This document shows positions 7,372 through 15,999 of a stretch of DNA of 64,000 nt, piece after piece. Every line of letters starts with the position of its first letter. Within the stretch, counting starts at the first letter, position 1. The stretch is from NCBI GenBank assembly GCA_050179115.1, contig JBFXFL010000004.1, positions 40,444-104,443 on the forward strand. Direction: 5' to 3'. The translations under genes were made by a program, and so were the position numbers. The stretch is from JAGPUQ01 sp050179115 (lineage in GTDB: Bacteria; Pseudomonadota; Gammaproteobacteria; Pseudomonadales; Porticoccaceae). Under the pieces are notes generated by a model. That model saw only the letters and a list, made by a program, of their open reading frames with translations, had not been told where the DNA came from and did not search any database.

Positions 7372-8946
7372 ATGGACAATGGCAAACGCCCCACTGTTTT
7401 GCTGATCCTGGACGGCTGGGGGCACAGTGAAGCCAGCGACCATAACGCGCTCCGCGCGGCGCGCATCCCCGTCTGGAACGGGCTCTGGGCGCGATGCCCC
7501 CATACCCTGGTTTCGGGCTCCGGTCTCGACGTCGGGTTGCCCGACGGCCAGATGGGCAACTCGGAAGTCGGCCACATGACGCTGGGCTCAGGTCGGGTTT
7601 TGTACCAGAACTTCACGCGCATCAATGCCGCGCTCGCCAGCGGCGAGTTCGACGCCAACCCGGTCTACGGCGCGGCGATCGAGCGCGCCATCGCGGCAGG
7701 CGGCGCGGTGCATGTGCTGGGACTGCTGTCTCCGGGAGGCGTCCACAGCCACGAAGAGCATCTCCGGGCCGCTGTCGCGCTGGCGGCAAAACGCGGCGCG
7801 CGGCGCGTGTATCTGCACGCCTTTCTGGACGGTCGGGACACGCCGCCGCGCAGTGCAGAAGCATCCCTGCAACGCACGCAAGAGGTATTTGCCACCCTGC
7901 GTTGCGGGCGCATCGCGTCGATCTGCGGTCGCTACTACGCCATGGATCGGGACAATCGCTGGGATCGCACCGAGCGCGCCTACGACATGCTGACCGCGGC
8001 AACGGCGCCGTTTCGGGAAGCCGATCCGATCAGCGCACTGCGCGCCGCCTATGCGCGCGGCGAAAACGACGAATTCGTGCAGCCGACCCTGGTACAAGGC
8101 CCCGATGAAGCGGCGGCGCCGATTCGCACGGGCGACGCGGTGATCTTCATGAACTTCCGGCCCGACCGCGCGCGCCAGCTTACCCGGGCGCTGGTCGAAC
8201 CGGATTTTGCCGGATTCAAGCGCAAGCAGTGGCCAAAGGTGAGCGATTTTGTCACCACCACCGAGTACGAAGCGGGCCTGCCGGTGCACTGTGCCTTTCC
8301 GCCGGTGTCTCTCACCAACTCTCTTGGCGAATATCTGGCGAACCTGGGGAAAACCCAGCTCCGCATCGCCGAGACCGAGAAATACGCCCATGTGACCTTC
8401 TTTTTCAGTGGCGGTCGCGAAGCCTGCTATCCCGGGGAGGAGCGCATCCTGATTCCGTCGCCCCAGGTGGCGACCTACGATCTCAAACCCGAAATGAGCG
8501 CGTTCGAGGTTACCGACAGGCTGGTCGAAGCCATCTCCGAACGCCGTTTTGACTTGATCGTGTGCAATTTCGCCAACGGCGACATGGTCGGCCACACGGG
8601 GATCTTTGCCGCCGCCGTACGAGCCGCAGAGGCCGTCGACATCTGCATCGGGCGCATTGTCGCCGCACTGGAGACGGTCCAGGGCCAATGCCTGATCACC
8701 GCCGATCACGGCAACCTGGAGCTGATGGAGGAAAACGGCCAGCCGCTTACCTCCCACACCACGCTGCCGGTGCCCCTGGTCTATGTCGGTCCCCGGAACA
8801 TCGCCCTGGCCGCAGGCGGCACGCTGGCCGATGTCGCACCGACCCTGCTGGCGCTGATGGATCTCCCGCCACCGATGGAAATGACTGGCCACTCGCTGCT
8901 GGTCGCGGATTCCGGCGAGCCCCGGAGCGCGCGAGCGCGGGGGTGA
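7372..8946 (+). CDS. gpmI: 2,3-bisphosphoglycerate-independent phosphoglycerate mutase
   Basis: GpmI interconverts 3- and 2-phosphoglycerate in glycolysis and gluconeogenesis using two Mn ions. The 524-residue product has the family length. The N-terminal metal ligand is in LLILDGWG, and the phosphoserine nucleophile is S64 in MGNSEVGHM. The transferase-domain signature GGVHSHEEHL and the C-terminal alkaline-phosphatase-like metal motif ITADHGNLE are present. Its stop codon overlaps the GTG of envC (GTGA), so the pair is cotranscribed. Gene order gpmI-envC opposite yibN matches E. coli. Confidence 0.98.
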   Translation: MDNGKRPTVLLILDGWGHSEASDHNALRAARIPVWNGLWARCPHTLVSGSGLDVGLPDGQMGNSEVGHMTLGSGRVLYQNFTRINAALASGEFDANPVYGAAIERAIAAGGAVHVLGLLSPGGVHSHEEHLRAAVALAAKRGARRVYLHAFLDGRDTPPRSAEASLQRTQEVFATLRCGRIASICGRYYAMDRDNRWDRTERAYDMLTAATAPFREADPISALRAAYARGENDEFVQPTLVQGPDEAAAPIRTGDAVIFMNFRPDRARQLTRALVEPDFAGFKRKQWPKVSDFVTTTEYEAGLPVHCAFPPVSLTNSLGEYLANLGKTQLRIAETEKYAHVTFFFSGGREACYPGEERILIPSPQVATYDLKPEMSAFEVTDRLVEAISERRFDLIVCNFANGDMVGHTGIFAAAVRAAEAVDICIGRIVAALETVQGQCLITADHGNLELMEENGQPLTSHTTLPVPLVYVGPRNIALAAGGTLADVAPTLLALMDLPPPMEMTGHSLLVADSGEPRSARARG

Positions 8947-10058
8947 AACGCGTTGCGCTCGCCTGGTGCCTTGCCGGCCTCGCCGCGGGTGCGGGCGCCG
9001 GGGACGATGCCGGCAAATTGCAGAAACTGCGCGGCGAGATCGGCGCTCGCGAGCAACGCGTTCAACAAACCGACGTCGAGCGGGCCGCGCTGGAGGACCA
9101 ACTCCAGAACGCCGAGACCAGTCTGGCCGAGTTGCGCGAGCGCCACACCCGCCTCGCCCAGCGCGTCGCCGCCGGGGAGACGGAACTGAGCGCCCTGGGC
9201 AAGCAGCGGGAGGCGCTCCAGCAGACCGCGACACAACAGTTACAGCGCCTCGCCGCCGACGCCGCGCTGGCTTACCGGCTCGGGCGCAGTGAACCCCTGA
9301 AAATGCTGCTCAACATGGAGGATCCCCAGCAGGCTCACCGCATGACGGCCTATTACGGTCGTTTCCTTGCCGCGCGCGCCGGGCAGCTCACGCGCTACCA
9401 GACCAGCCTTCAGGAACTTGACGCCGCCACCGCCGCCGTCACGGCGCGCCAGGTGCGGCTGGAGGCCGACCGCGTTGCCCTGAACGATGTCCTGCGTCAG
9501 CAGCAAACACAGCAGGCAGGACGGCGCGAGGCCATGGCGGCACTCGCGCGCGACCTGAAGGATGAACGCGCACGGCTGGCGCAGCTGAAAGCCGAGGAAC
9601 GGCGTCTGCGAGAGGTACTCGACGAGCTGGCCCGCGGCACCAATCCGGACAGCGACGGTCCCTTTGCGAAGCAGGCCGGGAAGCTGCCGTGGCCGGTAAA
9701 TGGCAAGCCGCGCAATCGTTTCGGAGCCAGTCGTGCCAGTGCATTACCCTGGACCGGCTGGATGATCGACGTCCAGGAGGGCAGTGAAGTCCACGCCATC
9801 CACGCCGGCACCGTGGTGTTCGCGGACTATCTGCGCGGTCAAGGACAGCTCCTCATCGTCGATCACGGAGGTGGTTATCTCAGCCTGTATGCGCACAATC
9901 AGGCCCTGCTCAAGGGTGCCGGTGCGCGGGTACAGGGCGGCGAGGTGATTGCCCGCGCCGGATCGAGCGGCGGCCTGGAGCGCAGTGCGCTCTATTTCGA
10001 GATCCGGCATGGCGGAAAAACCCTGGACCCGGCAGCCTGGCTGCGCAAGCGGAGTTAA
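8943..10058 (+). CDS. envC: Murein hydrolase activator EnvC
   Basis: EnvC is a periplasmic activator of the division amidases AmiA/AmiB. The product has 371 residues, starting at GTG 8943, which shares bases with the gpmI stop. A signal peptide (VKRVALAWCLAGLAAGAGAG) is followed by a long coiled coil (about residues 25-235) and a C-terminal LytM fold. The zinc ligands of active M23 peptidases are missing: the usual HxxxD and HLH motifs read WTGWMID and ALYFEIRH. As in E. coli EnvC, the domain must therefore be regulatory rather than catalytic. Confidence 0.93.
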   Translation: MKRVALAWCLAGLAAGAGAGDDAGKLQKLRGEIGAREQRVQQTDVERAALEDQLQNAETSLAELRERHTRLAQRVAAGETELSALGKQREALQQTATQQLQRLAADAALAYRLGRSEPLKMLLNMEDPQQAHRMTAYYGRFLAARAGQLTRYQTSLQELDAATAAVTARQVRLEADRVALNDVLRQQQTQQAGRREAMAALARDLKDERARLAQLKAEERRLREVLDELARGTNPDSDGPFAKQAGKLPWPVNGKPRNRFGASRASALPWTGWMIDVQEGSEVHAIHAGTVVFADYLRGQGQLLIVDHGGGYLSLYAHNQALLKGAGARVQGGEVIARAGSSGGLERSALYFEIRHGGKTLDPAAWLRKRS

Positions 10059-10189
10059 CCGGCCGCCCGACTCCACCCATCACCGCTACCGGGCATGACA
10101 CACTGTTATGATTGCCGCGCGAAGCCGCTCAGTGCTGACCGACCGAGCGGTGCGCCTTGCCGGATTTCCGTACCGAGGACCCCGATGTC

Positions 10190-11470
10190 ATGAAATTGCG
10201 CCAGCTGATCCTCCCCTGTCTGTGGGGCGCTGCGGCCTGCGCCTTCGCCGCCGAATCCGGCGACGCCCCCGCCCGGCTGCCCCTCGATGAACTGCAGCTC
10301 TTTGCTCAGGTATTCGACCAGGTGCGCAACGCCTACGTCGAGGAAATCGACGACCGCGTACTGCTGCAGAAAGCCGTGACCGGGCTGCTCGGACAGCTCG
10401 ACCCACATTCCGCCTTTCTCGAAGCCGAGCCCTACACTGAGCTGAAAGAGCACACTACCGGCGAATTCGGAGGCATCGGTGTCGAATTGGGGCTCGACCG
10501 CGGTTATGTGAGCGTGATCTCGCCCATCGACGACACGCCGGCCGCGCGCGCCGGGTTGCAGCCGGGGGATCTGATCCTGCAACTGGACGACCGCTCCACC
10601 CAGGGCATGAGCCTGGAGGAAGCGATCTCCCTGATGCGCGGTGCCAAGGGCAGCGCCCTCAAACTCACCATAGGGCGGGAAGGGGCGACCGAACCCCTGG
10701 TGCTGACGATCACGCGCGACACGATCACCATCAAGAGTGTCCGCCAGGAGATGCTGGAGCCGGATTTCGCGTATCTGCGCATCGCACAATTCCAGGAGCA
10801 AACCGGCGCGCAATTCACCCGCGCCATAGCCGAACTGCGCAAACAGGCGCCCGCGCTCAAGGGCGTGGTAATTGATTTGCGCAACAACCCGGGGGGGCTG
10901 CTGCCGGCATCGATAGAGGTGGCCGATGCGCTGCTCGACAGCGGCCTTATCGTTTATACCGAGGGTCGCATCGCATCCGCCAACACCCGGGTCATGGCGA
11001 CCCCTGGCGATGCCCTGGCGGGGATTCCGCTCGCGGTATTGATTAACGAAGGTACCGCATCAGCCGCGGAGATCGTCGCCGGGGCACTCAAGGATCACCG
11101 TCGCGCCCTGATCGTCGGTACCAAGAGCTTTGGCAAGGGTTCCGTACAAACGGTGCTGCCGCTGCGGGACGGGCGCGCGATCAAACTGACCACGGCACGC
11201 TACTTCACGCCCAGCGGCAACTCCATCCAGGCCGACGGGATCCAGCCCGATGTGGAGGTACGCCGCGCCGAGGTGCGCGAACTCGAACCCGGCTTCGTGA
11301 TCAAGGAGTCAAACCTTGAGGGACACCTGGAAAGCGGCACCAAACAGCCGTCGTCGAAAGATGACACTGATTCCGGAAAACCCGTCGATAATCAGCTCCA
11401 TGAAGCCGTCAACCTGCTCAAGGCGCTGGCGCTGTTCAGCCGACCGGCGGACCCGCTGGCGGACCAGTGA
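10190..11470 (+). CDS. ctpA: S41 family carboxyl-terminal processing protease (CtpA/Prc type)
   Basis: This is a periplasmic serine protease acting on C-termini of envelope proteins. The product has 426 residues: signal peptide (MKLRQLILPCLWGAAACAFA), a short helical cap, a PDZ domain (about 85-165, GGIGVELGLDRGYVSVISP), then the S41 core with LRNNPGG, the catalytic serine in GTASAAEI and the catalytic lysine in GTKSFGKGSVQ. The ATG at 10190 is preferred over a start 33 bases upstream because the signal peptide then begins immediately. It follows envC by 131 bases, a common gpmI-envC-ctpA arrangement. Confidence 0.95.
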   Translation: MKLRQLILPCLWGAAACAFAAESGDAPARLPLDELQLFAQVFDQVRNAYVEEIDDRVLLQKAVTGLLGQLDPHSAFLEAEPYTELKEHTTGEFGGIGVELGLDRGYVSVISPIDDTPAARAGLQPGDLILQLDDRSTQGMSLEEAISLMRGAKGSALKLTIGREGATEPLVLTITRDTITIKSVRQEMLEPDFAYLRIAQFQEQTGAQFTRAIAELRKQAPALKGVVIDLRNNPGGLLPASIEVADALLDSGLIVYTEGRIASANTRVMATPGDALAGIPLAVLINEGTASAAEIVAGALKDHRRALIVGTKSFGKGSVQTVLPLRDGRAIKLTTARYFTPSGNSIQADGIQPDVEVRRAEVRELEPGFVIKESNLEGHLESGTKQPSSKDDTDSGKPVDNQLHEAVNLLKALALFSRPADPLADQ

Positions 11471-11684
11471 GCTTGCAACACCGCGCCGGGTTGCTGTACA
11501 AAGAGACGAGCGCATGGAACGCGGTCATCGTCAGACGGAGATCACCTCCAGATCGTGCGGAGTGACGGCAGTATTTGACGAAAGTCTTTTGCTACCGCTG
11601 TTCGCAAACGACCGGGCAGGGACGCGGGATGCACCGCAACCAACTCGTGCCGCGGCAATACGCAGCACCCACACGATACAGGCA

Positions 11685-11987
11685 ATGGCTATGGCTACGA
11701 CCGAGGCTCTGGCCCCACAGGTTTCACACCTGCCGCGCGCCGGCGAGCAGGCCGTGCCCGAGGTAATCACCGCCCGCAACAGCCGGCTTTTCCAGGGTTC
11801 TGGCGGCTGGTACTTCAGCACGCGTGAAAAGGTCACCCTGGGCCCGTTTCCGGCACCCGAGAGCGCCGAAGCGGCGGTGGCGGATTTTATGATGTTTATC
11901 AAAAGTGCACCGCCACGGGTGATCAATGTGTTCAAAGGCGGGCTGCGACCACCGCCGGCGTCCGGGTCTGCGGCTTCCTACGGCTGA
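11685..11987 (+). CDS. Small DUF6316-like protein
   Basis: The 100-residue product contains a compact region with RAGE, then RLFQGSGGWYFSTREKVTLGPF and a following helix AAVADFMMFIKS. The WYF.TRE...GPF pattern resembles short gammaproteobacterial DUF6316 proteins of unknown function. No signal peptide or membrane segment is visible. ATG 11685, or the in-frame ATG six bases later, is the likely start; the frame is open back into ctpA but the added residues look non-coding. The ribosome site is weak. The gene lies alone between ctpA and hisF. Confidence 0.6.
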   Translation: MAMATTEALAPQVSHLPRAGEQAVPEVITARNSRLFQGSGGWYFSTREKVTLGPFPAPESAEAAVADFMMFIKSAPPRVINVFKGGLRPPPASGSAASYG

Positions 11988-12126
11988 CTTGGCCGTCACC
12001 CGGTGCGCTCGCTGGATTCGCGGGCGGCCGACAAACTGCGGGATCGCCACCTGCATCGGCATCTGACGCTCGGTTCCGCCCCGTTGTTTTGTCTGTCCCG
12101 GCGCGCCTTGCGGCACTCTCCGGCAC

Positions 12127-12900
12127 TCAGCGCACAGGTACGCCCTGCGCCGCCATGAACGCCTTGGCCTCCGCGACGCTGTACTCCCCGAAGTGAAAGA
12201 TGCTCGCGGCCAGTACCGCGTCCGCGCCACCCTGCTGTACGCCGTCCACCAGATGCTGGAGGTTGCCCACCCCCCCGGACGCAATCACCGGCACGTCCAC
12301 GGCGTCGCTGACTGCGCGCGTCAATTCCAGATCGAAGCCATCGCGGGTGCCGTCGCGGTCCATGCTGGTCAGCAGGATTTCGCCAGCACCGAGCGCCGCC
12401 ACCCGCCGCGCCCAGGCCACGGCATCGATGCCGGTTCCCCGTCGCCCGCCGTGGGTGAAGACCTCCCAGCGCGGCGCTTCGCCCGGAGCGCTGACCCGTT
12501 TGGCATCAATGGCGACCACAATGCACTGGCTGCCGAAGCGCGCCGCCGCCAGCCGCACGAATTCAGGGTCATTCACCGCTGCCGAGTTGATGCCCACCTT
12601 GTCGGCGCCCGCCCGCAGCAGGGCCTTGATGTCGTCGAGCGTGCGGACCCCGCCGCCGACGGTCAGGGGGATGAACACCGCCGCCGCCATGCGGGCGACC
12701 GTATCGAGAGTGGTGTCGCGGCCTTCGTGGCTCGCCGTGATATCGAGAAACGTGATCTCATCGGCGCCGGCCGCGTCATAGCGCCGCGCCACTTCGACCG
12801 GATCGCCCGCATCGCGAATATCGACGAAGCGCACGCCCTTCACCACCCGCCCGGCGTCCACGTCGAGGCAGGGGATGATGCGTCTGGCAAGCTTGGTCAT
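12127..12900 (-). CDS. hisF: Imidazole glycerol phosphate synthase cyclase subunit HisF
   Basis: HisF closes the imidazole ring using ammonia from HisH in histidine synthesis and releases AICAR. The 257-residue (beta/alpha)8 barrel starts MTKLARRIIPCLDVDAGRVVKGV with the catalytic aspartate D13. Also present are the phosphate loop LTVGGGVRT, the second catalytic aspartate in VVAIDAKRV, and IASGGVGN. The open frame extends upstream through another gene, but ATG 12900 gives the canonical start. No hisA, hisH or hisI is adjacent; the upstream neighbour is an aspartic protease gene. Confidence 0.97.
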   Translation of the reverse strand: MTKLARRIIPCLDVDAGRVVKGVRFVDIRDAGDPVEVARRYDAAGADEITFLDITASHEGRDTTLDTVARMAAAVFIPLTVGGGVRTLDDIKALLRAGADKVGINSAAVNDPEFVRLAAARFGSQCIVVAIDAKRVSAPGEAPRWEVFTHGGRRGTGIDAVAWARRVAALGAGEILLTSMDRDGTRDGFDLELTRAVSDAVDVPVIASGGVGNLQHLVDGVQQGGADAVLAASIFHFGEYSVAEAKAFMAAQGVPVR

Positions 12901-12959
12901 GATGGAATCTCGATTGGACTGGATGGGTTGCAACGGATTACTTGACCGGCATCCGCGGA

Positions 12960-13598
12960 TCAGTATTTCTGCCGCAGAATCATGAGGCCACCTTCTTCGG
13001 TCATCTCGACCTTGGCCAGAAAGCTGTTGCCGAGCAGTACCGACGCGGGATAGGCCCCGGTGACGACGGTGGCAGGAATCCGATGCAAGGTGATCGGCCC
13101 GATACTGACCGTCGCCAGCGTCAACTCGCGGGATTCGGCCACCCCGCTCGCGGTACTGGTCATGCCCCGGCGTCCTTCGCGCCACTTCAAACCGAGGCGC
13201 TCGGCATCCACGCTGCTCATGGCAATGGTGGTGGCGCCGGTGTCGACCATGAAGCGCACACTGTGCCCGTTGATGCTGCCGCCCACGAAATGATGGCCTT
13301 GTTCGCCGCGCGGAATCCTCACTTCGGCAAATTCCGCCTCTGCATAACTGGCCGCGATGCGTTGCGACAAGGCCAGCGGGACACGCTTGCCGTCCATTTC
13401 CAGTACCGCCCCTTTGCTGTCGCTCGCTATCAGTCTTACCCCTTCAGGCGCCGTTTCGCCGACCTTCAGCAGTCGCTGAACACCGTTGATATCGAGCATC
13501 GCCCGATCCTTGAACAGGGCGATTGCCTGCACCTCGGGCCCCGCCATCGCGCCGGCGCTCGCCAGCACCAGACACAAGCCCGCAAGCCATCGCCTCAC
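12960..13598 (-). CDS. Retropepsin-like aspartic protease (clan AA, TIGR02281 type)
   Basis: The product has 212 residues and starts at GTG 13598, which overlaps the pgpA stop by four bases. A cleavable signal peptide (RRWLAGLCLVLASAGAMA) puts it in the periplasm. The C-terminal half is a single retropepsin lobe with the catalytic motif MVDTGATTIAMS (D119-G121), a flap-like GGSINGHSVRF before it, and VLLGNSFL near the end. Such proteases act as dimers; the substrate is unknown. It sits at the end of the glyA-to-pgpA gene run, 59 bases before hisF. Confidence 0.85.
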   Translation of the reverse strand: MRRWLAGLCLVLASAGAMAGPEVQAIALFKDRAMLDINGVQRLLKVGETAPEGVRLIASDSKGAVLEMDGKRVPLALSQRIAASYAEAEFAEVRIPRGEQGHHFVGGSINGHSVRFMVDTGATTIAMSSVDAERLGLKWREGRRGMTSTASGVAESRELTLATVSIGPITLHRIPATVVTGAYPASVLLGNSFLAKVEMTEEGGLMILRQKY

Positions 13599-14095
13599 AG
13601 TGCAGCTCCCGCCATGCGCAACATCAGACCGGCAAACAACCCCGCCACCAGATCGTCCGCCATGATGCCCAGGCCACCTTTCCAACGCCGATCGAACCAG
13701 GCGATCGGCCAAGGTTTCACGATATCGAAAATCCGGAACAGCACAAAGCCTGCGACCCACCAGCCGAGCCCGGCAGGCGCCAAGCACAGCGTCAGCCAGA
13801 GTCCCGCAAACTCGTCCCAGACGATGCCAGGATGATCGGGGGCGTCCAGTCTCCGGGCCGCGACGCCGCAGATGGCAATACCGGCGGCGACTACCGACCC
13901 CAGCAACCACCACAGCGCCGACGTGGGCAGCGTGAACGGCAAGCAGGTGAATCCGGCGGCGAGCGCAAGCGCGACGAGGGAACCCGCCGTCCCCGGTGCG
14001 CGCGGGGCCAGGCCGCTGCCAAACCCGAAGGCCAGCAGTAGCACCGGTTCGCGCAGCAACCGGGAAAATGACGGCAGGGGTGCGGTCGCTTTCAA
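13595..14095 (-). CDS. pgpA: Phosphatidylglycerophosphatase A
   Basis: PgpA dephosphorylates phosphatidylglycerol phosphate in the inner membrane, giving phosphatidylglycerol. The 166-residue product has several hydrophobic helices and the family motifs GFGSGLAPRAPGTAGSL, VWDEFAGLWLTL and FRIFDIVKPWP, followed by GGLGIMADDLVAG. It overlaps thiL at its 5' end and the aspartic protease at its 3' end by four bases each, so all three are translationally coupled. Confidence 0.96.
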   Translation of the reverse strand: MKATAPLPSFSRLLREPVLLLAFGFGSGLAPRAPGTAGSLVALALAAGFTCLPFTLPTSALWWLLGSVVAAGIAICGVAARRLDAPDHPGIVWDEFAGLWLTLCLAPAGLGWWVAGFVLFRIFDIVKPWPIAWFDRRWKGGLGIMADDLVAGLFAGLMLRMAGAAL

Positions 14096-15051
14096 AAGTG
14101 ACGATATCCGCCGCCGTTCACTGCAACGTTTTGCCCCGCACCATCCCGGACGCTGACGCCGGCGCCGGACACCAGGTGCCCTAGGGGCAGGGCCCGCAGG
14201 TGTCCGGCGCGGACGGCCTCTTCCAGGGCCGCGAGCCGCGCGGGCGGCACCGTGAAACAGAGTTCGTAATCGTCACCCCCGCCCAGCGCCCAATCCCGTG
14301 CCTGCTCGGCGCCAAACCGGGCCACCGCTGCCGCGCACAAGGGTAATCTCGCCAGCTCCAGCTCGGCGCCGACGCCGCTGGCACGCGCCAAGTGACCGAG
14401 ATCAGCGACCAGGCCATCCGAAATATCGATCGCCGCCGAGGCGATGCCACGCAGCGCCACGCCTTCCCGCAACCGGGGCTCGGGGTACCAGTAGCGCGCG
14501 TTCAGGGTGGCGTCGGCAGCGGAGCACTTGCCCGTATCCATCATGTCCGCCAGTGCGGCTGCCGCCCCGCCCAGCTCGCCGGTGACGAACACCCTATCTC
14601 CCGCGCTGGCCCCGGAGCGTCGCAACGCGGCATTCGCCGGCACCTGACCCAGGGCGGTGATGGTCACGGAGAGCGGCCCGCGCGTGGTATCGCCGCCCAC
14701 CAGCGCGCAATCGTGGACATCGGCCACCGCGAAGAGTCCCGCGCTGAACGCGCGCAACCAGTCGTCTTCGGCGGTGGGCAACGTCAGCGCGAGCAAGAAC
14801 CAGCGCGGCACGGCACCCATCGCCGCCAGATCGCTGAGGTTCACGCGCAAGGCGCGCTGCGCTACATCAAATGCCGGTGCCATCGCCGGGAAGTGGATGT
14901 CCGCCACCAGCGTGTCCGTGGTCACGGCCAGTACGCCGGCGACCGGATCGAGCAGCGCGCAATCGTCGCCGATACCGGCCAGTACGCCGGCGGCGGGCGT
15001 CACGGGCCGGCGGAAGAAGGTCTCGATCAGGCTGAATTCATCGATCGGCAT
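14092..15051 (-). CDS. thiL: Thiamine-monophosphate kinase
   Basis: ThiL phosphorylates thiamine monophosphate to the coenzyme thiamine pyrophosphate. The 319-residue product starts MPIDEFSLIETFF and contains GIGDDCALL (nucleotide/metal binding), VTTDTLVADIHF, ALVGGDTTRGPLSVTITA and the late AIDISDGLVADLGHL of the PurM/AIR synthase fold. It lies 11 bases after nusB and overlaps pgpA by ATGA, the common nusB-thiL-pgpA order. Confidence 0.97.
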   Translation of the reverse strand: MPIDEFSLIETFFRRPVTPAAGVLAGIGDDCALLDPVAGVLAVTTDTLVADIHFPAMAPAFDVAQRALRVNLSDLAAMGAVPRWFLLALTLPTAEDDWLRAFSAGLFAVADVHDCALVGGDTTRGPLSVTITALGQVPANAALRRSGASAGDRVFVTGELGGAAAALADMMDTGKCSAADATLNARYWYPEPRLREGVALRGIASAAIDISDGLVADLGHLARASGVGAELELARLPLCAAAVARFGAEQARDWALGGGDDYELCFTVPPARLAALEEAVRAGHLRALPLGHLVSGAGVSVRDGAGQNVAVNGGGYRHF

Positions 15052-15062
15052 CGGACGGGATG

Positions 15063-15515
15063 TCAGCGCGCGTGGGCGGCAATCTCGAGCTGGCGGCTGC
15101 CCGCCGCCACCTTGTCGAGGATGCTGTTGACGTACTTGTGGGCATCGGTAGGTCCAAAAGCCTTGGCGAGGTTGATGCCCTCGTTGATGGCGACCCGATA
15201 GGGCACGTCGATGCGATGCAGCAGCTCGTAGGTGCCGAGCCGCAGCAGCGCCCGCGAGACCGGATCGAGTTCGTCCAGCGCCCGATCCAGATATTTCCCG
15301 TAACAGGCATCGAGTTCATCGACCGTGGCGGCAATGCCGTGGAGGAGCTCGCGGAAAAACTCGACATCCACCTTGCGCATGTCGTTGTCCGCAAAGAACT
15401 GCGCCTCGATGACATGGAGGTCGGCACCCGCCAGCTGCCACTGGTAGAGCGCCTGCACCAGCAGGTGGCGGGCTTTCTTACGGTTCGACGGCAGCGCTGC
15501 CACGGATTGCCTCAC
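15063..15515 (-). CDS. nusB: Transcription antitermination factor NusB
   Basis: NusB with NusE binds boxA RNA during rRNA transcription antitermination. The 150-residue all-helical product contains RKKARHLLVQALYQWQLAG at the N-terminus, DPVSRALLRLGTYELLHRIDVPYRVAINEGINLAKAFG in the C-terminal half, and KYVNSILDKVA. It overlaps ribH by four bases (ATGA), the usual ribH-nusB coupling in gammaproteobacteria. Confidence 0.97.
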   Translation of the reverse strand: MRQSVAALPSNRKKARHLLVQALYQWQLAGADLHVIEAQFFADNDMRKVDVEFFRELLHGIAATVDELDACYGKYLDRALDELDPVSRALLRLGTYELLHRIDVPYRVAINEGINLAKAFGPTDAHKYVNSILDKVAAGSRQLEIAAHAR

Positions 15516-15982
15516 AGTTGCCGGAACAGCGAAACCATCTCCAGCGCCGTCAGCGCCGCCTCTTCACCCTTGTTGCCCGAATCGTCGCCGGAGCGGGCGC
15601 GCGCCTGGGCCTCATCGTCGGTGGTGAGCAGGCCGAACGCGACGGGAATACCCGTTGTCAGCGCAACCTCGCCGATGCCGCGGGTGGTTTCCGCGCAGAC
15701 GTATTCGAAATGGGGCGTGCCGCCGCGGATCACGGCGCCCAGCGCGATGATCGCGTCGAACCGGCCGGTCTCGGCCAGCTTGCGCGCCGCCAGCGGCAAT
15801 TCGAAAGCGCCGGGCACCCGGTAGACCTGGACATCCGCGTCCGGCACCTGGTGCCGTTGCAGTGCGCGCTGCGCGCCGCGCAGCAGGCTCTCGGTGATTC
15901 CGCCATTCCAGCGCGCCACCACAATGGCGAAGCGGGCATCGGCTGGCGTGAAGCTGCCCTCGACGGGTCTGGATTCACTCAT
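15512..15982 (-). CDS. ribH: 6,7-dimethyl-8-ribityllumazine synthase
   Basis: RibH condenses 3,4-dihydroxy-2-butanone 4-phosphate with the ribityl-pyrimidine, the penultimate riboflavin step, in an icosahedral or pentameric particle. The 156-residue product carries the substrate-binding VARWNGGITESLL, VPGAFELPLAARKL, ALGAVIRGGTPHFEYV and the C-terminal GNKGEEAALTALEMV. It is the fourth rib gene of the operon, between ribBA and nusB. Confidence 0.97.
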   Translation of the reverse strand: MSESRPVEGSFTPADARFAIVVARWNGGITESLLRGAQRALQRHQVPDADVQVYRVPGAFELPLAARKLAETGRFDAIIALGAVIRGGTPHFEYVCAETTRGIGEVALTTGIPVAFGLLTTDDEAQARARSGDDSGNKGEEAALTALEMVSLFRQL

Positions 15983-15999
15983 GGATCAATTCCTCGGGA

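Noticed and set aside
7588..9234. 548-codon frame antisense to gpmI and envC
   Set aside because: A codon-bias shadow crossing two certain genes; no start signal or motifs.
11316..11684. Long upstream extension of the DUF6316-like frame
   Set aside because: It starts inside ctpA in another frame, and the predicted residues are an Arg/Thr-rich shadow without similarity.
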